Source: an uncultured Mollicutes bacterium
GTDB lineage: Bacteria > Bacillota_I > Bacilli_A > RFN20 > CAG-826
DNA length: 38,281 nt
Assembly (NCBI GenBank): GCA_900540395.1
Contig: UQFQ01000015.1
Coordinates: 1 to 38,281, forward strand
Reading direction: 5' to 3'
Positions 16,251 through 23,261 of this stretch are shown piece after piece. Positions within the stretch are counted from its first letter, which is position 1, and each line of letters starts with the position of its first letter. Under the pieces are notes generated by a model. It was not told the DNA's origin. It saw nothing but the letters and a program-made list of their open reading frames with translations, and did not search any database. Position numbers and translations under genes: made by a program.

Positions 16251-17059
16251 TTTTTTAGTCCTTTCTCGTAAGTTAATACAATTTTTTCAAAATCTTCTAA
16301 GGTAAAGCCAAAATCGGCTCCAAATTTAGTTAATGCAATTAATCCTCCATCTACTTCAGGAATTGAAGCAATCATTTCAGCGTTTTCGATTTTTAATCCG
16401 CCGCCATAAACAACAGGACAATTAACTACAGTTTTAATAAATTTCGCAATATCCTCAATATATTCTCTTCCTGGAGGTACTTTACCAGGTCCAATTGCCC
16501 ATACAGGTTCATAAGCAATTGTAACTTTAGATAAATCAGTACCAGCAAGACCAACTTCTAATTGATGTCTAAGCACATCATATTTTCTATCTTGTTCTTC
16601 AGCTTTCTCGCCAATGCAATAAAGAACATCTAATCCTGCTTCTTGTGCTCTTTTAATCTCTTCATTAAGAATCTTATTAATATCGCCTTGACCGCCAAAT
16701 GTTTGATTAAGGTAATTCAAATAATTTCTTTCTTCGCAATGACCAATGATTGTATCGGTAACTCCGATTCCTTTCATTGCTTTAGCGGTTCTAAAAGTTG
16801 TAAAAGCACCAAAGTTTCCACCAACGCTAACGTCTTGATAATGAACACTTTGGCAACCAATTCTAACTTTATCGACAGATGATAAAGCACTTAAGAGATT
16901 AGACTCTTGAAAATAAATAGTAACTGGAAGAGAAAGATTCATTTTCTCAATTCCTCCAGCTATCTTTGCTCCGTAAGTTTCGTTTTCTTTATCTTTGTTT
17001 ATACCACCGAAACTTTGTGGTATATCAAATCTTTTGAGATTTAAGTATATTTTTTTCAC
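16247..17059 (-). CDS. Triosephosphate isomerase-like protein with divergent phosphate-binding loops
   Basis: A 270-residue TIM-barrel isomerase. All three TIM catalytic residues are present: Lys9 (LNLKR), His107 (IIGHCEERN) and Glu184 (AYEPVWAIG). The phosphate-gripping loops differ: loop 6 AIGTGK(T/V)A is AIGPGKVPPG, YGGSV is YGGGL (218-222), and the loop-8 VGGASL motif is replaced by IALTKFGADF (241-250). The chemistry (aldose-ketose isomerisation) is probably retained, on a substrate that is not simple triose phosphate. TIM homologues are known to act as tetrulose-phosphate isomerases in erythritol pathways. The start is GTG with AAGGGC upstream. It is first in the operon and overlaps the LarA-like start. 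Confidence 0.75.
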   Translation of the reverse strand: MKKIYLNLKRFDIPQSFGGINKDKENETYGAKIAGGIEKMNLSLPVTIYFQESNLLSALSSVDKVRIGCQSVHYQDVSVGGNFGAFTTFRTAKAMKGIGVTDTIIGHCEERNYLNYLNQTFGGQGDINKILNEEIKRAQEAGLDVLYCIGEKAEEQDRKYDVLRHQLEVGLAGTDLSKVTIAYEPVWAIGPGKVPPGREYIEDIAKFIKTVVNCPVVYGGGLKIENAEMIASIPEVDGGLIALTKFGADFGFTLEDFEKIVLTYEKGLKK

Positions 17060-17084
17060 GATGAAAGCCCTTACATTTACTTAA

Positions 17085-17113
17085 ATCATATATAGAATTT
17101 TTCCATAAAGCAA
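17085..17113 (-). promoter_or_regulatory. Promoter of the TIM-LarA-NagB-ABC operon
   Basis: On the minus strand, TTGCTT (17113-17108), 17-base spacer, TATGAT (17090-17085), about 25 bases before the GTG start. Confidence 0.55.
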
Positions 17114-17114
17114 T

Positions 17115-17188
17115 ATACGAAACTTATAATATTTACATTTTTATAAAAATTTTTTTCATATATAAAGAAAAAAACTTTCGTTCGAAAC
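17115..17188. promoter_or_regulatory. DeoR-type operator elements upstream of the TIM-like operon
   Basis: AAAACTTTCGTTCGAAACT (17171-17189) shares its first 12 bases with the deoR operator arm and contains TTTCG-TT-CGAAA. A second element, ATACGAAACTT (17115-17125), lies directly upstream of the -35. The distal copy is close to the upstream kinase stop codon and could instead be a poor terminator for that gene. Confidence 0.5.
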
Positions 17189-17191
17189 TAA

Positions 17192-17770
17192 TCAATCATT
17201 GTTATATACCACTAACATTGATTTTTGCTCAATTTGATAAAAATTATTATATTTGTTTTCTAAAACAACCCATTTGTTTATAAAGTCTTGATAATTTTCT
17301 TTATTCCTTTCCTTTAATCTTTTTATTTGCGTCTCAGAATCAATTTTAATGAAAATAGAGAGATCATAATATCTATTAAAATAAGGATTTAAAGAATAAC
17401 TTCCTTCAACTATAGTTAATTGTTTATTGTCCAAAATAGTGCTTGAAACAATTTTTTGCTCCTTGCAAGAGAAAACTCGATATTCTAAGGAAGGTTCATT
17501 TAGATGATTAACTATTTCTTCTTTAAATCTTTTTAAATCTATATTTCCATCATTTGAACTAGACAAGTCTTTTTGACCTTTAGGAAGATAAAAATCATCT
17601 AAATGAATAACTCTTGTATCAAAAAATTGGCTAAGTTCATTAGCCAATGTAGATTTTCCGCTTGCACAGTTGCCATCTATAGCAACAATACAGTTTTCTT
17701 TTCTTGATAAAATACTAGATATTTTCTGTATTAGTATTTTCAGTTCCTTTTTTCTTAAATATTCTTGCAT
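17192..17770 (-). CDS. P-loop kinase of the uridine kinase family
   Basis: A cytoplasmic NTP-binding protein of about 192 residues. It has Walker A AIDGNCASGKSTLA and the segment RVIHLDDFYLPKGQKD, where LDDFY is typical of uridine kinase/phosphoribulokinase-type enzymes, then FIKIDSETQIKRLKERN. The frame is open back to 17821, inside the ECF-S gene. ATG 17770 (MQEYLRKKELKIL) is chosen because it gives a normal N-terminus; it still overlaps the ECF-S end by 56 bases and has no clear ribosome site, so the start is uncertain. The pairing with a vitamin/nucleoside-type transporter suggests it phosphorylates the imported compound. The substrate cannot be named. Confidence 0.78.
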   Translation of the reverse strand: MQEYLRKKELKILIQKISSILSRKENCIVAIDGNCASGKSTLANELSQFFDTRVIHLDDFYLPKGQKDLSSSNDGNIDLKRFKEEIVNHLNEPSLEYRVFSCKEQKIVSSTILDNKQLTIVEGSYSLNPYFNRYYDLSIFIKIDSETQIKRLKERNKENYQDFINKWVVLENKYNNFYQIEQKSMLVVYNND

Positions 17771-18341
17771 AATCAGGTAATAAGTTTTGTAAAACCTTTT
17801 GAGAATATAATAATTCAACAATTGCAGGAATTAAAACTAATTGAACAATCATTCCTGGCCAAGCATTTGCAAATGCTTCTGTTAAAAAGAAGATTGCAGT
17901 AAATGGGGCTGCATCAGCAACTGCAAAATTAAATAAGAAATAAAAGAACCCCCAAATTAATCTACCAATAATCATTGCTGATACTAAAGAAATATAAATA
18001 GAAGCAATTGTAGGGATTTTTTTAACATATTTATTTAATAAGTAGAAACCAGCACCACAAATAAAACCATAAGTCATAAGTTCAAAACACATGGCAAGAC
18101 CTGTAGGTAAAATAGGTGGCATACCAAAAATTAAAGATCTGGTTAATGGAGTAATAAATCCAATTAAAGCTCCATAAACTGGGCCTAAAACAAATCCACA
18201 AATCATTACAGGAATGTGCATTGGTAAAAGCATGTTACCAAATTCAGGAATTTGACCTGTTAAAAAAGGCATAAGCCATCCAAGGGCAAGAAATAATGCT
18301 GCTAAGCAAATTTTAACAAGTTGTAATTGATACTTTGTCAT
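17715..18341 (-). CDS. ECF transporter S component
   Basis: A 208-residue membrane protein with about six hydrophobic segments. The segment LLPMHIPVMICGFVLGPVYG (38-57) followed by ALIGFITPLTRSLIFGMPP is characteristic of substrate-binding S components of group II ECF transporters, which share the EcfA1A2T energising module (not in this window). The conserved Pro/His-rich helix probably lines the ligand site. The tail is hydrophilic (KKKGTENTNTENI). The neighbouring kinase overlaps its end. A TTGACA -35 (18393-18388) with TTTAAT as a weak -10 lies upstream. Substrate unknown; a vitamin, pantothenate-like or nucleoside-like compound is possible. Confidence 0.88.
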   Translation of the reverse strand: MTKYQLQLVKICLAALFLALGWLMPFLTGQIPEFGNMLLPMHIPVMICGFVLGPVYGALIGFITPLTRSLIFGMPPILPTGLAMCFELMTYGFICGAGFYLLNKYVKKIPTIASIYISLVSAMIIGRLIWGFFYFLFNFAVADAAPFTAIFFLTEAFANAWPGMIVQLVLIPAIVELLYSQKVLQNLLPDYARIFKKKGTENTNTENI

Positions 18342-18380
18342 AACTTTTTCTCTTTCTAAATATGATTAAATTACGATTAC

Positions 18381-18393
18381 TGACATTATGTCA
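18381..18393 (-). promoter_or_regulatory. Palindrome over the -35 of the ECF S-component gene
   Basis: TGACA-TTA-TGTCA (18381-18393). On the minus strand one arm is the TTGACA -35. A regulator binding here would block the promoter. Confidence 0.4.
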
Positions 18394-18433
18394 ACATATT
18401 TTTAGCAAAATAATCGACATTTTAAAATCATCC

Positions 18434-18447
18434 TTTCGCTCGAAAGA
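18434..18447. promoter_or_regulatory. DeoR-type operator-like palindrome upstream of the ECF S-component gene
   Basis: CTTTCG-CT-CGAAAG (18434-18447), related to the TTTCG-TT-CGAAA element at 17171. It is about 90 bases upstream of the ECF-S start. Confidence 0.4.
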
Positions 18448-18509
18448 TAAATTACTTCTTTACAAAGAAACTCGATTGTAAATTGTTTGTAAATTTTAAT
18501 GTATTAAAC

Positions 18510-18658
18510 TTGCACTCTTTAAAAAAATCATTATATTAATAAATGTGTGAATTAATTGTTTTAGACGACACAGGTTAAGATAAATTCTTAATGGCTGCGG
18601 TTAGTTCACTAAACGCATTCTTATTCGTTGGAGAAATTCTATGGAATTTCTTTTTTTT
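18510..18658 (+). ncRNA. Possible structured RNA or small RNA with its own promoter and terminator
   Basis: In the 547-base gap with no gene (18342-18888), TTGCAC (18510-18515) is followed after 16 bases by TATATT. Downstream come three hairpins in order: TTAAGA-TAAAT-TCTTAA (about 18574-18590), GCGGTTAGT-TC-ACTAAACGC with one mismatch (about 18597-18616), and AGAAATTC-TATG-GAATTTCT (18632-18651) with a run of T, a clear terminator. No open reading frame is present. I do not recognise a known riboswitch. It could be a small RNA or a leader attenuating the MATE gene 270 bases downstream. Confidence 0.4.
18632..18658 (+). terminator. Rho-independent terminator in the gene-free gap before the MATE gene
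   Basis: Stem AGAAATTC / GAATTTCT with TATG loop followed by seven further T. There is no protein gene upstream on this strand. Confidence 0.75.
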
Positions 18659-18927
18659 ACAAAAAAATAGAACTTAAAAAATCAAATATTAAAATTTAAC
18701 AAAGCAGTTTCCTATTTCTTTAATTTAAAAGAGTGCAAAACCCCACTTTTTTCATTAAAAAGTAGCAATTTAGTACATTTCTAGTATAAGCATGAACTTA
18801 TTTTTTTATTACAAAAAATGTACTACAAAAGTCCTAAAAATATACTTTAGAAAATCTATTAAAAACAGATTCACAATCACTACTACTTGTGATTAAATAT
18901 TTAGCGGAAAATTCCGGAGAACTTTTT

Positions 18928-20433
18928 ATGCTCAAAAAACTTTTTGCACCAATAGACATGACACAAGGAAAAATCTATAAGGTTATTCTTATATTTATGG
19001 TTCCTATATTTCTATCTTATATTTTTCAACAAATTTACACCTTAACTGATGCTATAATCGTCGGTCAGAATTTATCTGCTAATGAAGTAAATGGTGTTAA
19101 TGACGTTGGCTCCTTAACGTATATTGTATTGCAGTTTGCATATGGGTGCGCAGCAGGATTTAGCGTTTTATCTTCTGCTTTCCAAGGCGAACATGATGAA
19201 GTTGGTGTTAGAAAATCTTTCTTTGCACAAATAGTCTTATCTTTTATTATTTCTATTTTTCTTACAATTATTTCTATTTCTTTAATAGATCCACTACTTT
19301 CACTAGTAGGGTTAAGTGCTTCTACAGGTGGTCAAACATATGAAGCGGCAAAAACTTATATCTTTATTATATTTTTAGGAACGATTTGCCAAGTAGCTTA
19401 CAACCAAATTTGTTCGCTTTTAAGATCAATTGGTGATTCTATTACACCGCTTTTATTCCTAATCGCTTCAACTATATTAAATATTTTACTCGATTTATTA
19501 TTTATTGTTGTTTTTCATATGGGCGTTGCCGGAGCAGCCACCGCAACAATATTAGCTCAAGGTATTTCAGCCGCTTTATGTTACATTTATACCTTTATAA
19601 AATATCCTTACTTAAGATTCAAAAAAGAAGATTTAAATATCGAATGGAAATTATATTGGAAACATTTAAAACTTGGCTTGCCATTAGCATTTCAATTCTC
19701 AATACTCGCAATTGGTTTAATAACACTTCAATCAACCATCATTAAATTTGATACCACTTTAGCTGGAGAAGTTATAGATAATGGGCCTGCTCAGCTCGCT
19801 TACGGAGCAGCAAACAAGGTTCAAACATTCTTAATGACGCCTTTAAACGCTTTAGGAACAGCAATGTTATCATATTGCGGGCAAAATTATGGTGCGAAAT
19901 TATATAAAAGAGTTAAAAAAGGCATCATTACAGCTGTAATATTAATGCTTCTTATGTATGTTATATTGCTTTGTCTTGCGTTACTTCTTTTAATAGATGA
20001 TACATATTTAAAAATATTCTATTCTTCCGAAAGTATTAGTGAAAAAACATCATATCTTGGTCGCTTGAACGTTTTATTTACTGTTCCTTTCTTTCCATTT
20101 TTAGGTGTTTTATTTATCTTAAGATGTTCTCTACAAGGAATCGAAAAACCACTTGTACCATTTTTGGCTGGTGTTGGTGAACTTCTTGCTAGAACTCTTC
20201 TTTGTTCATTTGGGCCATATATTTTTGTTCAAACAATATCAACTTCAATAGATTTATATAACAACCCAGGAAGTTATATTGTAACATGCCTTGCTGATCC
20301 TTTTGCTTGGCTTGTTGCATGCATTATCTTAACAACAGGTTTTATAATCTACATCTATGTTCCATTAAAAAAGAAATTAAAATCTGGCGATAGTCAAGAA
20401 AACAAACTCGATTCGCAACCAAAAAACCTTTAA
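18928..20433 (+). CDS. MATE-family multidrug/toxin exporter
   Basis: A 501-residue, 12-segment membrane protein of the MATE family (MatE domain twice), which exports organic cations, drugs or metabolites using ion gradients. Seen: YIFQQIYTLTDAIIVGQN, where the family usually has NxxDxxxVG, then GCAAGFSVLSSAFQGEHD, and in the second half AYGAANKVQTFLMTPLNALG with TAMLSYCGQNYGA. The frame is open from a GTG at 18889, but CGGAGAA lies eight bases before ATG 18928, which gives a normal MLKKLFAPIDMTQGKIYK start. Closest in style to the DinF/MepA-type proteins of Firmicutes. It is convergent with the next gene, with only 15 bases between the stops. Confidence 0.9.
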   Translation: MLKKLFAPIDMTQGKIYKVILIFMVPIFLSYIFQQIYTLTDAIIVGQNLSANEVNGVNDVGSLTYIVLQFAYGCAAGFSVLSSAFQGEHDEVGVRKSFFAQIVLSFIISIFLTIISISLIDPLLSLVGLSASTGGQTYEAAKTYIFIIFLGTICQVAYNQICSLLRSIGDSITPLLFLIASTILNILLDLLFIVVFHMGVAGAATATILAQGISAALCYIYTFIKYPYLRFKKEDLNIEWKLYWKHLKLGLPLAFQFSILAIGLITLQSTIIKFDTTLAGEVIDNGPAQLAYGAANKVQTFLMTPLNALGTAMLSYCGQNYGAKLYKRVKKGIITAVILMLLMYVILLCLALLLLIDDTYLKIFYSSESISEKTSYLGRLNVLFTVPFFPFLGVLFILRCSLQGIEKPLVPFLAGVGELLARTLLCSFGPYIFVQTISTSIDLYNNPGSYIVTCLADPFAWLVACIILTTGFIIYIYVPLKKKLKSGDSQENKLDSQPKNL

Positions 20434-20448
20434 TTCTTAACTATTTTC

Positions 20449-21750
20449 TTAAAAAACTATTATTAGCCCGATACCTATAACAAGTAAAATAATTCCTAAT
20501 GGAGCAAATTTCATATAATCGAGGTAAGAAATTTTTACCTCGTTTTCTTTACATATTCTCATAAACATTAAACTTGATAAGGCTCCACAAGGAGTAATCA
20601 AAGCACATAAATTACTTGCAAGAATAGCTGCATAAACATTATCCACTGTTGTTAAAGCGTTAGCGTTTAAAATATTGGCGTAAAGTAAAGACATAGGAAC
20701 GTTATTAACAAGATTTGCACTTATTGCACTTGTTAAACCATAAGCAAATACTTCTGCTTCTATAGACTCAATAGAATTTAACAAATTACCAATTTGAAGC
20801 AATAAATCAGTTTGGTTCAAACTCGAAATTATAATAAACATCGAAATTAAAAATGGTATAAACTCATAAGGCAAAGTTTTAACTGGTTTAAGTATATAAA
20901 TTTTGTTTTCTTTTTTAATAAAACAATAAATGCTTCCAATTATTAAATCAATCAAAGCAAAAATTAAAGTTATGAGATACATTTCAACATTAATAAGATT
21001 AGAAATAATTAAAAAGACAGTGGTTAATGCTAAAGATGTTAATCCTAAAACTAACAAAAATTTATTTTTTATTGGTTCCTTTTCTACTTCAACCTCAATT
21101 TTAACTTTTAAGTCCTTATAAAAAACTAAAATAAGCAAAACATACAAGATAAGCATTAAAATCAATGAAACTGGAGTTAATTTAGCTAAATAATCAAAAT
21201 ATGTTATTCCAAAAAAGGAGCCTAAATACAAATTTGAAACGTTTGTTGTTAAGAAAGTTGTTGAAAGAGTATTCAAGACAAAGCAAACCATAATCAAATA
21301 TGGCATTGGCTTAATTTTTGAAGCCTTAGCAAAGTAAATCATAATTGGTGTAACAATAATGATGATGTCATTATTTGTTGCGATAGTTAAAAGTGATATT
21401 AAAAAGTAAAATGCTGTAAATATGATAAATTGATTACCTTTACCAATTCTACTTGCTCTACTTGCAAGAAAGTTAAACAATCCGACAGCATCCAAAAATT
21501 TAGAAATAAATGTTAAAGAAAGAAATAAAACAATAATCTTAAATGGATTTGTTGAATTGTTTTGAATAAATAAATTCAGTATGTCTCCGGCAGTACTTAT
21601 ATTATAAAGTAAAATTAATATTGCTCCAATTGTTGTTATTAACCAGTAAGTATCTATTCTTTTTCCTTTTATATTAATAGTAGGAAAAAGAAAGAAAGAT
21701 AAAGTCATAGCTAATATAGTTAGTGCACTTAAAACATAAATCGAAATCAT
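20449..21750 (-). CDS. ArsB/NhaD-type (ion transporter superfamily) membrane permease
   Basis: A 433-residue carrier with about eleven hydrophobic segments. The two diagnostic stretches of the ion transporter superfamily are present: LTIATNNDIIIIVTPI in the first half (family LTNDxxxxxxxP) and SANLVNNVPMSLLYA in the second (family SNxxNNxP). Members move arsenite, sodium/protons, citrate or other dicarboxylates; the sequence does not choose among them. No ars genes are adjacent. A GAGGGG site lies about eight bases before ATG 21750. It is transcribed alone. Confidence 0.82.
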   Translation of the reverse strand: MISIYVLSALTILAMTLSFFLFPTINIKGKRIDTYWLITTIGAILILLYNISTAGDILNLFIQNNSTNPFKIIVLFLSLTFISKFLDAVGLFNFLASRASRIGKGNQFIIFTAFYFLISLLTIATNNDIIIIVTPIMIYFAKASKIKPMPYLIMVCFVLNTLSTTFLTTNVSNLYLGSFFGITYFDYLAKLTPVSLILMLILYVLLILVFYKDLKVKIEVEVEKEPIKNKFLLVLGLTSLALTTVFLIISNLINVEMYLITLIFALIDLIIGSIYCFIKKENKIYILKPVKTLPYEFIPFLISMFIIISSLNQTDLLLQIGNLLNSIESIEAEVFAYGLTSAISANLVNNVPMSLLYANILNANALTTVDNVYAAILASNLCALITPCGALSSLMFMRICKENEVKISYLDYMKFAPLGIILLVIGIGLIIVF

Positions 21751-21921
21751 AGCCCAGTCCCCTCATTCCCGAATAATTATCATAGAATCTAATTTTTAAA
21801 TATCAATAAATAATTACACAAGTTATGTAATTAGATATATTTATCTTTACAGATTTATTGATGATATTTTGACAACAATTTTCGCTGCAATTTTTTAACA
21901 ACAAAACCAAGAAAAAAATGC

Positions 21922-21951
21922 TTGATTTATCTTCCTGTTTTAGTGTATAGT
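21922..21951 (+). promoter_or_regulatory. Promoter of the tRNA cluster
   Basis: TTGATT (21922-21927), 18-base spacer, TATAGT (21946-21951), 28 bases before the first tRNA. Confidence 0.6.
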
Positions 21952-21979
21952 AATTGAGCGTCTAAAGAAGCGCAATTGT

Positions 21980-22056
<77 letters not shown>

Positions 22057-22087
22057 AAATTTAAGACATAAAGAGCGTTATTTAGTT

Positions 22088-22162
22088 GGGTGTTTAGCTC
22101 AGCGGGAGAGCGTTTCCTTCACACGGAAAAGGTCATTAGTTCGATCCTAATAACGCCCACCA
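22088..22162 (+). tRNA. tRNA-Val(CAC)
   Basis: Acceptor GGGTGTT / AACGCCC with one G-T pair, anticodon stem TTTCC/GGAAA and loop TTCACAC (anticodon CAC), T loop TTCGATC, discriminator A and encoded CCA. Confidence 0.94.
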
Positions 22163-22170
22163 AGATAAAT

Positions 22171-22246
<76 letters not shown>

Positions 22247-22284
22247 GAAAAAGAATTTCAAGCTTTGCTTGTTGATATACATCG

Positions 22285-22308
22285 TAGGACAAAGGTCCTA
22301 TTTTTTTT
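22285..22308 (+). terminator. Rho-independent terminator of the tRNA cluster
   Basis: Stem TAGGAC / GTCCTA with AAAG loop, followed by eight T. Confidence 0.9.
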
Positions 22309-22325
22309 ACGCAAAATCTGAAAAT

Positions 22326-22362
22326 GGCGGATAGCGAGGGGTTCGAACTCGCGAACAACCCA
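22326..22362 (-). pseudogene. Remnant of a tRNA 3' end (tRNA-Ser-like)
   Basis: On the minus strand, TTCGAACCCCTCGCTATCC followed by GCCA looks like the T loop, acceptor and CCA end of a tRNA-Ser (discriminator G). The 5' side of the T stem no longer pairs in register and no D or anticodon arm precedes it. It may be a decayed tRNA or an old integration scar. Confidence 0.4.
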
Positions 22363-22363
22363 A

Positions 22364-22392
22364 AATTAAAAAGACCGTTTTATAGGTCTTTC
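22364..22392 (-). terminator. Rho-independent terminator of cysK-cysE
   Basis: Stem AAAGACC (22371-22377) / GGTCTTT (22386-22392) with an eight-base loop. On the minus strand it runs into TTTTTAATTTT. It is about 60 bases past the cysE stop. Confidence 0.7.
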
Positions 22393-22451
22393 TAGTATCT
22401 TTAAGAGAAAACAATTTCACAAAAATATTTAATTTTTGCAATGTTTTTAGT

Positions 22452-23261
22452 TTAAATTCCTTTATTTGGTTCTTCAACGCATTTATTTTTAACCATCGTA
22501 TTAGGTGATACAGACTTTACAATAAAGACGTTACTACCGATTATTGAGTTTTCTCCTATTACAGTGCTACCACCCAAAATTGAGGCGCCACTATATATAG
22601 TGACATTGTCTTTAATTGTTGGATGACGTTTAACTCCATTTAATGAGTGCCCTTCTTTTAAAGATAAAGCACCAAGAGTTACTCCTTGATAAATTTTGAC
22701 ATTATTACCAATTTCAGTAGTTTCACCAATAACAATTCCAGTTCCATGATCTATAAAGAAAGATTTTCCAATTTTTGCTCCTGGATTTATGTCAATACCA
22801 GTTCTAGTATGAGCATATTCAGTTAAAACTCGTGCTGGAAATTTTAAGCCTAGAAGATAAAATTCATGAGCAATTCGATATGCGCTAATAGCTAAAAATC
22901 CTGGGTAAGCATTAACTACTTCAATATACGAATCGCATGCTGGATCGCCATCATAAATAGCTTTTATATCTAAAAGAAGTTCTTCCCTTAAAAGAGGTAA
23001 CTTATCATAAAATGTTTTTAAAGCATCTTTATAATTATCATAGTTATCTTTAAAAGCAAGTTTGAGGTTTAATACACTTTTATCTATATATTTATCAATC
23101 TCACTTTTACTAATTTTCTCGTCATAAAAATCCAAAAACATTGCAGTTCTAATGTTTTTATAAAATTTTATTAACTCATCACGATCAAGTTTTAACCAAT
23201 CATTTTTCTTTTCTGTCTTTATCATTGATTGATAAAGGCCATCAATACTCTTCTCATTCAT
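22452..23261 (-). CDS. cysE: Serine O-acetyltransferase (EpsC-like)
   Basis: Acetylates serine from acetyl-CoA, the first step of cysteine synthesis. The helical N-terminal domain (1-150) has DPACDSY (106-112). The left-handed beta-helix of hexapeptide repeats runs from about 155, with IDINPGAKIGKSFFIDHGTG (catalytic His172) and IVIGETTEIG, then VKIYQGVTLGALS and RHPTIKDNVTI. The longer N-terminal region fits the EpsC subgroup. The chain ends in NKGI: a C-terminal Ile is the residue that docks into the CysK active site in known cysteine synthase complexes. It overlaps the cysK end by eight bases, so the partners are translated together. Confidence 0.93.
   Translation of the reverse strand: MNEKSIDGLYQSMIKTEKKNDWLKLDRDELIKFYKNIRTAMFLDFYDEKISKSEIDKYIDKSVLNLKLAFKDNYDNYKDALKTFYDKLPLLREELLLDIKAIYDGDPACDSYIEVVNAYPGFLAISAYRIAHEFYLLGLKFPARVLTEYAHTRTGIDINPGAKIGKSFFIDHGTGIVIGETTEIGNNVKIYQGVTLGALSLKEGHSLNGVKRHPTIKDNVTIYSGASILGGSTVIGENSIIGSNVFIVKSVSPNTMVKNKCVEEPNKGI

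Larger units (their letters stand above)
18510..18738. repeat. Inverted repeat around the putative RNA
   Basis: TTGCACTCTTTAAA (18510-18523) and TTTAAAAGAGTGCAA (18724-18738) are near-perfect reverse complements about 200 bases apart, flanking the putative RNA. They could be the ends of a small non-autonomous element, two operators or a long-range RNA stem. Confidence 0.4.

Noticed and set aside
4523..17059. Sulfoglycolysis (sulfo-EMP or transaldolase type) as the identity of the sugar/transport region
   Set aside because: A TauE exporter, aldolase and kinase are present, but no sulfoquinovosidase, sulfosugar isomerase of the AGE family or sulfolactaldehyde reductase is seen, and the fba/pfk sequences look glycolytic.
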